Positions 8,579-17,956 are shown, counted from the first letter of the stretch. The stretch: DNA of 64,000 nucleotides from Betaproteobacteria bacterium (GCA_009783065.1 WRHV01000004.1:27402-91401), one strand, 5' to 3'. The notes: generated by a model from the letters alone, not told the origin. Made by a program: numbers and translations.

Positions 8579-9690
8579 GCTGATTTCTGTTCCTGTATCC
8601 CCGATTGCACAACAGCAGCCTCGACATTGCTTCCATTTTCAGATTTCTGCAAAAACTCAGCCATCATGGTTGACATGTGCGACATTACATTGCTATTGAC
8701 AGCGTCGTATGCACGCTTTATTGCACACTCAAACGCAAAAACATCCGCGCTGCCGTGACTCTTAAAAACCAGTCCGCGCAACCCCAGCATACTGGCGCCA
8801 TTAAAGCGGGAAGGGTTCAGTCTTTCACGAATGGATTGAAGCGCCCGGCCAGCCAGCCAGGCTCCCAACATGGATAAGAGACTGCTCTTAAATTCTGAAA
8901 CAAGGACATGCCGGACAAAACGGCCAAGTCCCTCGACTGACTTTAAGGTCACATTCCCGACAAAACCATCACAGACAATCACATCACATGTGCCTTCAAA
9001 CAAGTCATTGCCTTCAACATTGCCCAGATAGTTTAACGTTCCTTTTTTGGCTTCCTGCCGGAGCAACTCACCGGCTTCCTTGACAACCTCATTGCCCTTG
9101 ATCTCTTCCGTACCCACATTGAGCAACCCTACCCTGGGTTTCGGGTTCCCCTCAACAGCAGAAAAAAGAACCGATCCCATGATGGCAAACTGATGCAGAT
9201 GCTCAGCTTCACAATCCACATTGGCTCCAAGATCAAGCGCATATGTCGGACCACCTTTCTGATTAGGCAAAATGGCGCAAATAGCCGGTCTGTCGACACC
9301 AGGCAGCGTTTTTAAAAGATAACGCGATATAGCCATAAGCGCTCCGGTATTGCCGGCTGAAACACACGCCTGGGCCTCCCCATTTTTGACCTGCTCGATA
9401 GCAACCCGCATGGATGAATCTCTTTTCTTGCGCAAAGCGATTTCCAGCGGATCATCCATTTTCACGACTTCCGTTGCATTTTTGATGGAAATGCGCGGAT
9501 GATTTTCTGCACGAAACTTTCTCAGCTGATCAACAATCTGATCCTCTACACCAACCAGAACAAGTTCTGCATTAGGCACTTGCTTAAGAAATCCAAGACT
9601 GGCAGGAATAGTCACCGGTATCCCGTTGTCCCCGCCCATACAGTCAATTGAAATCTTGACGCTATCTGATTCGCTTTGAACCACACCCAT
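8575..9690 (-). CDS. plsX: phosphate acyltransferase PlsX
   Basis: Converts acyl-ACP to acyl-phosphate for the PlsX/PlsY route of phospholipid synthesis. The family N-terminus [11 protein letters not shown] follows about ten leader residues. [20 protein letters not shown] and [15 protein letters not shown] are conserved PlsX segments. At 371 residues it is slightly long because of its N- and C-terminal tails. It links fatty-acid synthesis to the membrane and lies between rpmF and fabH as in most Gram-negative bacteria. Confidence 0.95.
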   Translation of the reverse strand: MGVVQSESDSVKISIDCMGGDNGIPVTIPASLGFLKQVPNAELVLVGVEDQIVDQLRKFRAENHPRISIKNATEVVKMDDPLEIALRKKRDSSMRVAIEQVKNGEAQACVSAGNTGALMAISRYLLKTLPGVDRPAICAILPNQKGGPTYALDLGANVDCEAEHLHQFAIMGSVLFSAVEGNPKPRVGLLNVGTEEIKGNEVVKEAGELLRQEAKKGTLNYLGNVEGNDLFEGTCDVIVCDGFVGNVTLKSVEGLGRFVRHVLVSEFKSSLLSMLGAWLAGRALQSIRERLNPSRFNGASMLGLRGLVFKSHGSADVFAFECAIKRAYDAVNSNVMSHMSTMMAEFLQKSENGSNVEAAVVQSGIQEQKSA

Positions 9691-9740
9691 ACGGATTTTT
9701 GGTCCGCCCCTTAACGATTTTTAGTACTGCATAACATAAA

Positions 9741-9771
9741 ATGGCGCAAGGTTCAAAACCTGCTGCGCCAT
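9741..9771 (-). terminator. hairpin between rpmF and plsX (possible partial terminator)
   Basis: Arms ATGGCGCA and TGCGCCAT form an outer 8-bp stem. An inner AGGTT/AACCT stem continues it with a two-base bulge and a 3-base loop. On the minus strand it is followed by only four T. It lies after the rpmF stop and before plsX, so it may attenuate transcription or protect the ribosomal-protein end of the message. Confidence 0.45.
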
Positions 9772-9796
9772 ACATATTTTAAAGCCGCTGAATTAT

Positions 9797-9979
9797 TTAT
9801 TCATCGCTTTTGGTTTTCATAACCTTTTTGCCACGATAATAACCATTCGGGCTCACATGGTGGCGGCGATGTTTTTCACCGGATGTGGGCTCAGTTGACA
9901 GATTAGTGGCAACGAGCGCATCGTGGGAACGATGCATGCCACGTTTTGACGGCGATTTCTTGTTTTGTTGGACTGCCAT
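9797..9979 (-). CDS. rpmF: 50S ribosomal protein L32
   Basis: 60-residue basic protein with the L32 start [20 protein letters not shown] and a C-terminal [14 protein letters not shown]. It has no zinc-binding cysteines, so it is the Cys-less form. It lies between yceD and plsX, the standard order. Confidence 0.97.
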   Translation of the reverse strand: MAVQQNKKSPSKRGMHRSHDALVATNLSTEPTSGEKHRRHHVSPNGYYRGKKVMKTKSDE

Positions 9980-10067
9980 AATTACTCCTGATTCAAAATT
10001 TTGGAAATTTTAACACATTCGTGTAGCAATATGACGGAAATCAGATATCTCCGTTTTCCGTGTATAT

Positions 10068-10580
10068 TTAGTTTTCTTCGCTCTTCCCTGTTTTTAAGCC
10101 CTGCAGCACAGAAAAAGGCGACTTCTGCTTTTCGCCAAAAACAAGGCGACTGGCATGAGGACAAACATCGTGTCTTGGGGATAGAGGTATAGTCAGCAAC
10201 GCTTCATCTTCCACCAAAACCAGCATATCGATTTCTTTATCCCCAACGATAACTTCGGTCGGATCATCTTCTTCCAGCCTGTCTTCAATTTCATCTGCTT
10301 GCGCCTCACTGCCGGCAAGAATGATGGTTGCCCGGGAATCCAAATCAAAAGGAAACGCCTCCAGGCATCGCTGACACATCAAATCAATCCGGCCCTTAAC
10401 GGCCAAATCAAGCTGAAGATATCCGGATGGGTTGATTTTCCCTTCAGCAACCCATTGCAGTTCACCAGAACTGCCGGCGCAAACCGCTGAAAGACGTTCC
10501 AGCTCTGCGACTTTGATCCTGCCCTCCTGCTTTAAGTTCTTTCGGCAGAATTCGCCGGGATCATTCAGAACAACATTCAT
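10068..10580 (-). CDS. yceD: YceD/DUF177 family protein (23S rRNA accumulation protein)
   Basis: 170 residues of the DUF177 family, whose E. coli member YceD affects 23S rRNA accumulation. The central CQRCLEAF motif, the acidic DEIEDRLEEDDPTEVIVGD stretch and the C-terminal region ending in LPLSPRHDVC are visible. I start at the ATG at 10580 (MNVVLNDPGEF). A TTG 54 bases upstream is also in frame, but it overlaps the promoter -35 box. First gene of the rpmF-plsX-fab operon. Confidence 0.9.
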   Translation of the reverse strand: MNVVLNDPGEFCRKNLKQEGRIKVAELERLSAVCAGSSGELQWVAEGKINPSGYLQLDLAVKGRIDLMCQRCLEAFPFDLDSRATIILAGSEAQADEIEDRLEEDDPTEVIVGDKEIDMLVLVEDEALLTIPLSPRHDVCPHASRLVFGEKQKSPFSVLQGLKTGKSEEN

Positions 10581-10604
10581 ATCAAATCGAGTATAAAACC
10601 TGCG

Positions 10605-10634
10605 ATAATAACAAAAATATCTCTTTACAGTCAA
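10605..10634 (-). promoter_or_regulatory. sigma-70 promoter of the yceD-rpmF-plsX-fab operon
   Basis: On the minus strand TTGACT (5 of 6) and TATTAT (5 of 6) are separated by 18 bases. The -10 box ends 24 bases upstream of the yceD ATG, giving a short leader. Confidence 0.65.
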
Positions 10635-10670
10635 AGAAAGTGTATGATTTTTATTATTTTTTGATCTTCC

Positions 10671-11294
10671 ATGCCAACACGCCTCTCGCCACGCCTGATT
10701 CTTGCATCCGGATCCCTATACCGACGTGAACTGCTGGAACGTCTGCGTATCCCATTTGATGTCATCATTCCTAACATTGATGAAACCCCTCTGGTATCCG
10801 AATTGCCGCAAGAAACAGCGCTAAGACTGGCATTTGAAAAGGCGGCGGCAGTCGGAAAAAAATACCAAGATGCAATCGTGATTGGCTCTGACCAAGTCGC
10901 CACATTGGATAACAAACAAATCGGAAAACCAGGTACACACGAAAATGCGCTTAAACAATTAATGATCATGCGCGGGCGCCGTGTTATCTTTCATACGGCC
11001 TTATGTGTCTGGGATAGCCGGCAAAAACACCCCGAAAAAAACGCGCAAACAGCCAATGTGCAAACGATAGTTACCTTCCGCAATCTGCCCGAAGCCGAGT
11101 TCGAAGCTTACCTGCAAGCCGAACAGCCTTATGATTGCGCGGGCAGTGCCAGAAACGAAGCGCTCGGCATCGTTCTTCTGGAAAAAATCGAAAGCACGGA
11201 TCCGACAGCATTAACCGGTCTGCCGCTCATTACACTGACAACCATGCTGAAAAATTGCGGCATCTCTTTTTTCCCCGAAAACCAATCCGCATGA
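10671..11294 (+). CDS. Maf-family nucleotide pyrophosphatase, YceF type (7-methyl-GTP)
   Basis: 207 residues. The Maf fold is shown by the N-terminal ILASGSLYRRELLERL, the catalytic SDQVATLD and the C-terminal CAGSARNEALGIVLLEKIESTDPTALTGLPL. That last segment, with CAGS and ESTDPTALTGLPL, is the YceF (MafB) pattern rather than the YhdE pattern, pointing to m7GTP hydrolysis and removal of a modified nucleotide. Divergent from yceD, its usual neighbour. Its stop overlaps the next start (ATGA). Confidence 0.88.
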   Translation: MPTRLSPRLILASGSLYRRELLERLRIPFDVIIPNIDETPLVSELPQETALRLAFEKAAAVGKKYQDAIVIGSDQVATLDNKQIGKPGTHENALKQLMIMRGRRVIFHTALCVWDSRQKHPEKNAQTANVQTIVTFRNLPEAEFEAYLQAEQPYDCAGSARNEALGIVLLEKIESTDPTALTGLPLITLTTMLKNCGISFFPENQSA

Positions 11295-12043
11295 AACCCG
11301 GCATCCTCTATCTGATTCCTGTATCACTCGGCCTGCCTGAAAAAGAAGGGGATACGCTCGCCTGCGTCATTCCGGCCGAAGTCAAGGAAATCACGGCAAG
11401 ACTTTCTTATTTTATTGCTGAAAACGCCAAATCCGCACGTGCTCATTTAAAGGAGGTTGCCAAAACAAGGGAACTGAGCCAACCCATCCAGCAAATCCGG
11501 ATTGCCGAACTCAATATACGGACAAAAAAAGAGACTTTTCCTGTACTGTTGGAACCGATTCTTGCCGGTGAGGATGGCGGCCTGATTTCCGAAGCGGGCG
11601 TTCCAGCTATTGCCGATCCCGGAGCCGACCTGGTTGAAACAGCGCATCAGGCCGGCATTACGGTCAAACCGCTTGTCGGCCCCTCATCCATATTACTGGC
11701 CTTAATGGCAAGCGGGTTAAATGGCCAGAATTTTGCCTTCAATGGCTATCTTCCGGTCAACCCCATTGAACGCGCCAAACAAATCCGTGCGATGGAAAAC
11801 CGTTCTCGTCAGGATAAGCAAACCCAGATTTTTATTGAAACGCCTTACCGAAATCAGGCGCTCCTTGAAGCTTTGTGCGAAAACAGCAAAGGCAACACCC
11901 GGTTATGCATCGCCACAGACCTTACCCTGCCAACCGAAACCATTGAAACGCTGACAATCAGCCAATGGCGAAGCAGGCTGGCACGAAAAGAAACACCCGA
12001 TATTCAGAGAAAACCCAGCATCTTTCTTTTTCTTGCAACCTGA
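11291..12043 (+). CDS. SAM-dependent methyltransferase, tetrapyrrole-methylase (RsmI-like) family
   Basis: 250 residues starting at the ATG at 11291, which overlaps the upstream stop. The N-terminal MKPGILYLIPVSLG, EAGVPAIADPGADLV and PLVGPSSILLALMASG segments are those of the class III methylase fold also used by RsmI. The C-terminus ends near LFLAT, without the usual RsmI tail. This looks like the shorter RsmI-related group often found next to the yceF-type gene in betaproteobacteria. The substrate is not known to me. Confidence 0.85.
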   Translation: MKPGILYLIPVSLGLPEKEGDTLACVIPAEVKEITARLSYFIAENAKSARAHLKEVAKTRELSQPIQQIRIAELNIRTKKETFPVLLEPILAGEDGGLISEAGVPAIADPGADLVETAHQAGITVKPLVGPSSILLALMASGLNGQNFAFNGYLPVNPIERAKQIRAMENRSRQDKQTQIFIETPYRNQALLEALCENSKGNTRLCIATDLTLPTETIETLTISQWRSRLARKETPDIQRKPSIFLFLAT

Positions 12044-12083
12044 CCAGCTATCCGCTGCCAACCAGAAAAGAAGCGGATATTTT

Positions 12084-13001
12084 TCAATCATCCTCTTTCG
12101 TTCTTTTCACTGGCTTGCCTGCTCCCGTTAATAAGCTGTATTCGGATGAGCCATCCTGCCCCAGCAGAGAAACAAGCCGAGGCATCAGCAACTCCATGCG
12201 CGCTTTCAGTGTCCAGGGCGGATTGATCACGAAAAGACCGCTGCCATACAAGCCAAACCTATCCGGAACAGGCTGGCTAACCGTCAATGTCACTTCAAGC
12301 CATTCGTTTCCCGGCAGGGATTTGAGTCGATCAGGAAAACGCCGGGCCTCCGGACGCTGCAAAATCGGATACCAAACAATATAGGTTCCACTCGAAAACC
12401 GTTTGACGGCATCTGACAGCGCCTCAATGACATGACGATAATCCTGCTTGTTTTCATACGGCGGATCGATCAGAATCACGGCACGACGCGATAGCGGAGG
12501 CAACTGGCTTTTCAAAGCGGCAAAACCATCCTTTTTTTCAATCATGACCCGCTTGCCTCGGCTGATTCTTTTTTGGCCATTGCTCATGGCATGCATCTGT
12601 ATTTTGTTGAAATTTTCCGCGAGAATCCGGCTCTCTGTTGAATGCAACTCAAAAAGCCGCAGCCGATCCTGATCTCGTAATACACTTTCAGCAAAATAAG
12701 GCGAACCCGGATAATAGCGCAATACGCCATCCGGATTCAGTTCACGAATGATTTTCATGTATGCCTGCAATTCTGCCGGTATGTCACTCTGACCCCACAG
12801 CCTGCCGATACCTGACTCGAACTCCCTGTTTTTCTGTGCTTCAGCCTTAAGCAAAGGATAAAGCGCAGCGCCTGCATGGGTATCGATATAAAAAACCGCC
12901 GCTTCCTTCTGGCAGGCATACTGCAATACTTCGAGCAACACCACATGCTTGAGAACATCTGCGTGATTTCCTGCATGAAAAGCATGTCGGTAACTGAACA
13001 T
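12084..13001 (-). CDS. rlmJ: 23S rRNA (adenine(2030)-N6)-methyltransferase RlmJ
   Basis: 305 residues. The start MFSYRHAFHAGNHADVLKHVV is the RlmJ/YhiR signature. The N6-adenine catalytic motif DPPYENKQDY and SRRAVILIDPP are present. The C-terminal tail extends some 20 residues past the usual length. It converges with the methyltransferase gene upstream; the 40-base gap has no strong terminator. Confidence 0.95.
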   Translation of the reverse strand: MFSYRHAFHAGNHADVLKHVVLLEVLQYACQKEAAVFYIDTHAGAALYPLLKAEAQKNREFESGIGRLWGQSDIPAELQAYMKIIRELNPDGVLRYYPGSPYFAESVLRDQDRLRLFELHSTESRILAENFNKIQMHAMSNGQKRISRGKRVMIEKKDGFAALKSQLPPLSRRAVILIDPPYENKQDYRHVIEALSDAVKRFSSGTYIVWYPILQRPEARRFPDRLKSLPGNEWLEVTLTVSQPVPDRFGLYGSGLFVINPPWTLKARMELLMPRLVSLLGQDGSSEYSLLTGAGKPVKRTKEDD

Positions 13002-13062
13002 GGCTAATCCTTATTCGTCAAAAAAGAACGGAACGCCATCATACCTTGAATCCGAACCGGAT

Positions 13063-13938
13063 TTAAAAGAGCTCCAAAAACAATCGGGCTGTTGCCGATA
13101 ATCGCTTTGTCGCCCGCCAGATGATTGCAGAAGAAGATTGCAGCGTACATCCTGTTATCACGATGCGGTGAAAATCACCAGCCGGGCGGACAGAAAGCGT
13201 GGATTCAGGCAGGATAGCAATGCCCAGGCCGCGTTCAACCAATGACAGGATAGCGGAAACATGGTCACTTTCGCAAAATATGTTAGGCGTTAGACCTGCA
13301 AACCGCATGGCATCCAGCACCATATCATGACAATGCACACCTTCCTGGCGGTGCATTAAAATCAATGGGACTTCAGCCAACTCATGCAATGAAATACTTT
13401 CCATGTTCACCCGTTTTTCATCATTTTTATGTGTTACCGCAACCCAGGCTTCCGTCAGCAGCGGTATGGATTCATAAGCGCCGACAGGCACAGGAAGCCG
13501 GACAATACCAAACTCAATCACATGGGCATCCAGCAGTTCCAGCATCCGGTACGTATTACCTTCACGCCAATTAAAACGCACATGCGGATATTTTTCATTG
13601 AACATTTTGATGCGGTCGGGAACATACAATCCGCCAATAGCAGGAAGACTGCCAATGGAAAGCACGCCATGAATACCGCGCTCCATATTCCGGACTTCCT
13701 CAGCCGTTGTGCTCACCATATCAAGAATCTGGGATGCGCGCTGATAAAATGTATGCCCAGCCTGAGTCAAGCGAAGATGGCGGGTATTTCTCTCAATGAG
13801 CTTGACGCCGAGTTCTTCTTCCAGCAACTTAAGCTGCAAGCTCAGTGGCGGCTGTGAAATATGCAGGCGCTCGGCTGCCTTGCTAATGTGCCCTTCTTCT
13901 GCAATCGCGCAAAAATAACGAAGCTGTCGCAAATCCAT
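13063..13938 (-). CDS. LysR-family transcriptional regulator
   Basis: 291 residues. The winged HTH is at residues 1-60 (MDLRQLRYFCAIAEEGHISKAAERLHISQPPLSLQLK), and a periplasmic-binding-like effector domain covers roughly 90-290. It is divergent from the PanE-like and BASS genes, the usual arrangement for a LysR protein and its target. The 131-base AT-rich gap holds an imperfect inverted repeat (TTCTCTATA near 13971 and TATAGAAAA near 14000) that could be its operator. The ligand is unknown. Confidence 0.9.
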   Translation of the reverse strand: MDLRQLRYFCAIAEEGHISKAAERLHISQPPLSLQLKLLEEELGVKLIERNTRHLRLTQAGHTFYQRASQILDMVSTTAEEVRNMERGIHGVLSIGSLPAIGGLYVPDRIKMFNEKYPHVRFNWREGNTYRMLELLDAHVIEFGIVRLPVPVGAYESIPLLTEAWVAVTHKNDEKRVNMESISLHELAEVPLILMHRQEGVHCHDMVLDAMRFAGLTPNIFCESDHVSAILSLVERGLGIAILPESTLSVRPAGDFHRIVITGCTLQSSSAIIWRATKRLSATARLFLELF

Positions 13939-14069
13939 TTTATTTTCAATATATATTTGAAATATATAAATTCTCTATAAAAAAAGTATTTTTAATATAT
14001 ATAGAAAATCTCTACACTGCAATCCAACAGTCTCTATTTTCCATTTGTATCCGATAAAAGGAGGGCATC

Positions 14070-15044
14070 ATGAAAATCTGCATATATGGAGCCGGCGCCA
14101 TTGGGGGATATATGGCCGTGCAACTGGCAGAAGCCGGCGCAGACATCTGTGTCATTGCTCGTGGCGAGCATCTCAGGGCCATCCAAAAAGAGGGGCTAAC
14201 ACTGCTGATTGACGGCAAGAAAAAAAACGTCAAAATCCCCGCAAGCGATAATCCCATTGATTTTGGCCCTCAGGATTATGTCATCAGTGCCTTAAAAGCA
14301 CATCAATCTCATGAAAGCGCCAAAAAATTCGCGCCACTGCTCGGTCCCGACACGGCAGTCGTCACTGCCATGAATGGCATCCCATGGTGGTATTTCTATA
14401 AAGAAGGGGGAAAACTCGAAGGACGTCACCTGGAATCGGTTGATCCAGGCGGCGAACAATGGAAACACATCGGGCCGGAAAGAGCTATTGGGTGCGTCGT
14501 CGATCCGGCAACCGAAGTCATCGCACCCGGTGTCATTGAACATCATGAATTCAATCGTTTCATACTAGGCGAACCAGATGGCACACAATCTGAACGGGTC
14601 ACCCAACTCGCTGAAATTTTCAAAAAAGCCGAATTCGATGCGCCTGTGCGTGACGCCATTCGCTGGAATGTCTGGCTAAAACTGTGGGGCAACGTCTGCT
14701 TCAACCCGATTAGTGCCCTAACCCACCGAACCCTGGACCAGATTACCCAAGGCCCCTTACGTGAATTATGTATCAAGGCTATGGAAGAAACCAAAGCCGT
14801 AACCGATGCCCTCAATGTGCACATTCCAAAAGAAATGATGGCGCGCCGTCTGGACGTTGCCAGCAAAGCCGTCGGCCACAAAATGTCCATGCTTCAGGAT
14901 ATAGAAAGACATCGCTCTATGGAAATTGATGCGCTTGTGACTGCCGTGCAAGAATTAGGGCGCATGACCGGCGTGCCCACGCCAACAGTGGATGTTCTGC
15001 TGGTACTGGTACAGGAATTGGGTCGCCAGGAAGGATTATACTAA
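14070..15044 (+). CDS. ApbA/PanE-family 2-dehydropantoate 2-reductase-like protein
   Basis: 324 residues. The NADP-binding motif GAGAIGGYMA is at residues 7-16, an Asn/Lys pair of the ketopantoate reductase type appears in MNGIPWW and RWNVWLKLWGN, and the C-terminal helical domain is complete. The NGIPWWYF and LESVDPGG segments mark a subgroup common in betaproteobacteria that differs from housekeeping PanE. The true substrate may therefore be another 2-oxo acid. A good AGGAGG lies five bases before the ATG. It is followed by a BASS-type transporter in a likely two-gene operon under the divergent LysR. Confidence 0.85.
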   Translation: MKICIYGAGAIGGYMAVQLAEAGADICVIARGEHLRAIQKEGLTLLIDGKKKNVKIPASDNPIDFGPQDYVISALKAHQSHESAKKFAPLLGPDTAVVTAMNGIPWWYFYKEGGKLEGRHLESVDPGGEQWKHIGPERAIGCVVDPATEVIAPGVIEHHEFNRFILGEPDGTQSERVTQLAEIFKKAEFDAPVRDAIRWNVWLKLWGNVCFNPISALTHRTLDQITQGPLRELCIKAMEETKAVTDALNVHIPKEMMARRLDVASKAVGHKMSMLQDIERHRSMEIDALVTAVQELGRMTGVPTPTVDVLLVLVQELGRQEGLY

Positions 15045-15077
15045 TCTGCGAATGGATGAAAAAAAGAAGGAAATGCC

Positions 15078-16022
15078 ATGAAACCACTTCTTGATTTTGC
15101 AAAAAACTGGACGCTGCCGCTCGCAATCGTTATTGGTGCAGCCGGTTTTCCTGTCTTCGGATACTTTTCCTTCTTTTTGCCGTACCTCATTTTCGCAATG
15201 CTGCTTCTGACTTTTTGCCGTATTCCGCTAAGCGAAATACGTTTCAACGTCATGCACCTTTGGCTCCTGATTCTTCAGGTTGGCGGCAGCGTACTGGCTT
15301 ATGCGGCAATCAGGCCATTTAACGCCCTTCTTGCTGAAGCAGCCATGGTCTGCGTCATCGCCCCTACCGGAACAGCCGCTGTCGTGATCACCCGAAAACT
15401 AGGAGGAAATGCTGCAAGTCTCACCAGTTTCGCCATCCTGTCCAATTTCGGCACAGCGATAGCAGCACCCCTTTTCTTTCCTCTTCTCCATCCGGAAAGC
15501 AGTCATATCGAATTTTGGCATGCCTTTTTTATCATCCTGCTAAAAATTTTTCCGCTGTTGATCTTGCCTTTTTTGGTTGCGATGTTTCTTCGCCGGTTCA
15601 CGCCGGCACTGAATGAAAAACTAAGTAATCTACATGACTGGGCTTTTTACATGTGGTCATTAGCCCTGACAATCGCGATTGCAAAAACGGTAAAAACACT
15701 CATCCATGATCCTGCCGGCGGCATGATCATCGTCTGGTTGGGGTTAGTCGCCATCGCTGTCTGCTGCGCTCAGTTCTTCACCGGCAAGCAGTTGGGACAA
15801 TTTTATAATGAACGTATCACGGGCGGGCAGGCGCTGGGACAAAAAAATGCCATCCTTGCAATATGGATGGCAGACACATACCTCACGCCCATCACATCAA
15901 TTGCCGCAAGCGCGTATCTTATCTTTCAAAACCTTTTCAACGCCTGGCAGCTCTGGATGGTAAGACGCGAACAGGAGAAAGCGACAAACGTCAAACCATC
16001 TAAAAATCTTGTATCAGATTAA
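15078..16022 (+). CDS. bile acid:sodium symporter (BASS/SBF) family transporter
   Basis: 314 residues with about nine or ten hydrophobic segments. The segments APTGTAAVVITRKLGG and SFAILSNFGTAIAAPLFF recall BASS proteins, and GQALGQKNAILAIWMADTYLTP resembles the crossed-helix region. Several characterised BASS proteins move organic anions, and bacterial PanS imports ketopantoate. With the PanE-like reductase 33 bases upstream, uptake or export of a 2-oxo acid is plausible but unproven. Confidence 0.8.
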   Translation: MKPLLDFAKNWTLPLAIVIGAAGFPVFGYFSFFLPYLIFAMLLLTFCRIPLSEIRFNVMHLWLLILQVGGSVLAYAAIRPFNALLAEAAMVCVIAPTGTAAVVITRKLGGNAASLTSFAILSNFGTAIAAPLFFPLLHPESSHIEFWHAFFIILLKIFPLLILPFLVAMFLRRFTPALNEKLSNLHDWAFYMWSLALTIAIAKTVKTLIHDPAGGMIIVWLGLVAIAVCCAQFFTGKQLGQFYNERITGGQALGQKNAILAIWMADTYLTPITSIAASAYLIFQNLFNAWQLWMVRREQEKATNVKPSKNLVSD

Positions 16023-16062
16023 TATCTAAATCTGCTCCGGCTCAAACATACAATACATTAAA

Positions 16063-16090
16063 AAAAAGTCTCCTGATCAGGAGACTTTTT
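16063..16090. terminator. bidirectional intrinsic terminator
   Basis: A perfect palindrome of 14 bases per side centred on TGATCA, with A-runs on the left and T-runs on the right. It lies between the convergent transporter gene and cheD and can serve both. Confidence 0.85.
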
Positions 16091-16110
16091 ATTGACAACT
16101 ATTTTTATAA

Positions 16111-16719
16111 TCAGAACAAATCAACCGAACCCGCCATCGGTTCACCTCTGAGGCGATTTGCGTAATCCAACTCGCGATTAGTAATCGTGTTGTTATTGAG
16201 GCGTTTGAGTTTCTTAACCATTACTCTGCCTGTTCTAGGAAAGAAATAAACTTTCCGTGGATAAACATCTTCCAGATCTTCCGCCGTAACCCTGATTCTT
16301 TCCGTTTTCAAGTAGTCACGGACAAACTGGGAATTGCGCTGTCCAACATTAATCGTGCTAAAACTGCTTAAGACATGCCCTCCGCCAAACACCTTGGCTT
16401 CCAGATTTTCCCGGCTGGCGCCGGCCTTCAACAAATCATTGACCAGTATCTCCATTGCATAAGTGCCATAGCGCATCGAAGAAGAAAGCAAGCCTTCACC
16501 ATCATTATTATTCTCTGGAAGCATGAAGTGGTTCATGCCGCCCACTCCGGTAACCCGATCACGAATACAGGCCGACACACACGAACCCAATACGGTGACA
16601 ATCACCATGTCTTTCGGCGTAAAAAAATATTCCCCCGGAAGAATTTTTGCGGCATCAATATCAAACGAACGATCATAATAAATATTGGTCGCAAACTGAT
16701 TTTGTGCAGTTGTACTCAT
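16111..16719 (-). CDS. cheD: chemoreceptor glutamine deamidase CheD
   Basis: 202 residues. The catalytic Cys47 in [12 protein letters not shown] and His64 in [10 protein letters not shown] are visible, as is KVFGGGHVL. CheD deamidates receptor glutamines. The start overlaps the cheR stop by four bases. No cheA, cheW, cheB, cheY or receptor gene adjoins the pair. Confidence 0.93.
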   Translation of the reverse strand: MSTTAQNQFATNIYYDRSFDIDAAKILPGEYFFTPKDMVIVTVLGSCVSACIRDRVTGVGGMNHFMLPENNNDGEGLLSSSMRYGTYAMEILVNDLLKAGASRENLEAKVFGGGHVLSSFSTINVGQRNSQFVRDYLKTERIRVTAEDLEDVYPRKVYFFPRTGRVMVKKLKRLNNNTITNRELDYANRLRGEPMAGSVDLF

Positions 16720-17615
16720 GTATTCATGTTTCTCTTTGTTTCCAACACCGGTTTAGCACCTGCAAGCGCTGGTGATAATTTATAGACGGTTTTTCCAACC
16801 AACTTGAAATCATTGCTCACATAGGTGAAATTCTCGGAATGGCCCGCAAACAGCAAACCATCCGGCTTCATCAGCGACACAAACCGGGAAAGAATTTTTC
16901 CCTGAGTCTGTTTGTCGAAATAAATCATAACATTGCGGCAAAAAATAGCATCGAACGATCCTCTTATCGGCCAGTTGCTTTCCAGCAAATTCACCTGGCG
17001 GTAAGTAATCAGATCCCGTAACTCCTGCCGGACACGCACCATACCTGCATGCTTGCCTTTTCCGTTCAAAAAAAACTTCTTAAGATAATTCTGTGACAGT
17101 TTTTCAACTTTATCACTACTATAAATACCGTCAGCAGCAGTTTTTAGTACATTGGTATCAATATCTGTTGCAATAATCTGTACCGGCGGCTTTAGGGAAT
17201 TAAAAGCTTCACACAATGTAATGGCAATAGAATAAGGCTCCTCACCGGTTGAGCTCGCAGAACACCAAACCGTAAAAAGGCCATCTTCCTGTTTCTTTTT
17301 CGCATGTTCCGCCAAAATCGGAAAATGTTGCGCCTCACGGAAAAAAGAAGTCAGGTTGGTCGTCAAGGCATTGGTAAACGCCTCCCACTCATTTTCCATT
17401 TTACCGCCTTCAAGCTGATCCAGATAAGAACTGAAATCCTTATAACCTGTTGTGCGCAGGCGACGCGCAATCCGGCTGTAAACCATCTCTTCCTTGCTAT
17501 CAGCCAGTGTAATACCTGCTCGCTTGTATATCAGCGAACGAATGCGTCTGAAATCATTGGTCGTAAAATCAAACTCTTTTGATGAACGCAAATTGTTGTT
17601 ATCTGCTTTTGTCAT
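16716..17615 (-). CDS. cheR: chemotaxis protein methyltransferase CheR
   Basis: 299 residues. An N-terminal helical CheR domain ([33 protein letters not shown]) is followed by the SAM-binding catalytic domain with [16 protein letters not shown] and [14 protein letters not shown]. It methylates receptor glutamates. The C-terminus ends soon after GHSEN..., with no pentapeptide-binding or TPR add-on. Forms an overlapping pair with cheD. Confidence 0.94.
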   Translation of the reverse strand: MTKADNNNLRSSKEFDFTTNDFRRIRSLIYKRAGITLADSKEEMVYSRIARRLRTTGYKDFSSYLDQLEGGKMENEWEAFTNALTTNLTSFFREAQHFPILAEHAKKKQEDGLFTVWCSASSTGEEPYSIAITLCEAFNSLKPPVQIIATDIDTNVLKTAADGIYSSDKVEKLSQNYLKKFFLNGKGKHAGMVRVRQELRDLITYRQVNLLESNWPIRGSFDAIFCRNVMIYFDKQTQGKILSRFVSLMKPDGLLFAGHSENFTYVSNDFKLVGKTVYKLSPALAGAKPVLETKRNMNT

Positions 17616-17956
17616 TTTTGTCCGTTTTCACATCAGCTCAAAAATTGGTTTTATCACAAAACATTATATAGATTCTGTCATTGTAAAGGTTTTTCTAAAA
17701 CATTGCCCAATGCCAACTTTTTTATAATCTTAACCTGTATTATCCGAATTAATCGAAAACCGTTCATTTTTATTTTGTCAAAATAAAAATAAGGGGCAAC
17801 ATATAACATGAAACATGATAAAAAACAGTTAAAATGGGGCCTGGCGCAGCATGGACAATGCTCTGCCGGTATGCTTTCAAAAAACCATAATCTGCCATAA
17901 CTCCTGGAAAAACATGAAACTCATTTTATGTTTTTTCCTCATAAACGTATACATCA
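17616..17956. other. 341-base spacer between cheR and the histidine kinase gene
   Basis: AT-rich divergent promoter region. A TATAAT occurs on the minus strand at 17663-17668 facing cheR, and another on the plus strand at 17723-17728 facing the kinase; neither has a convincing -35. A 30-codon open frame with AAGGGG upstream lies at 17808-17900. No sigma-28-type motif was seen for cheR. Confidence 0.5.
17808..17900 (+). CDS. possible 30-residue leader or small protein
   Basis: ATG to TAA, 30 residues, starting MKHDKKQLKW and ending NHNLP. An AAGGGG lies 11 bases upstream. It ends 56 bases before the histidine kinase ATG. The size is small enough to arise by chance; the basic, tryptophan-containing start and the ribosome site are the only support. 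Confidence 0.25.
   Translation: MKHDKKQLKWGLAQHGQCSAGMLSKNHNLP

Noticed and set aside
8156..8758. 200-codon plus-strand frame across fabH and plsX
   Set aside because: Lies opposite the overlapping fabH-plsX genes, both of which are certain.
9982..10164. 60-codon frame on the minus strand between yceD and rpmF
   Set aside because: It overlaps the yceD end in another frame, has biased composition and no ribosome site; yceD and rpmF explain the region.
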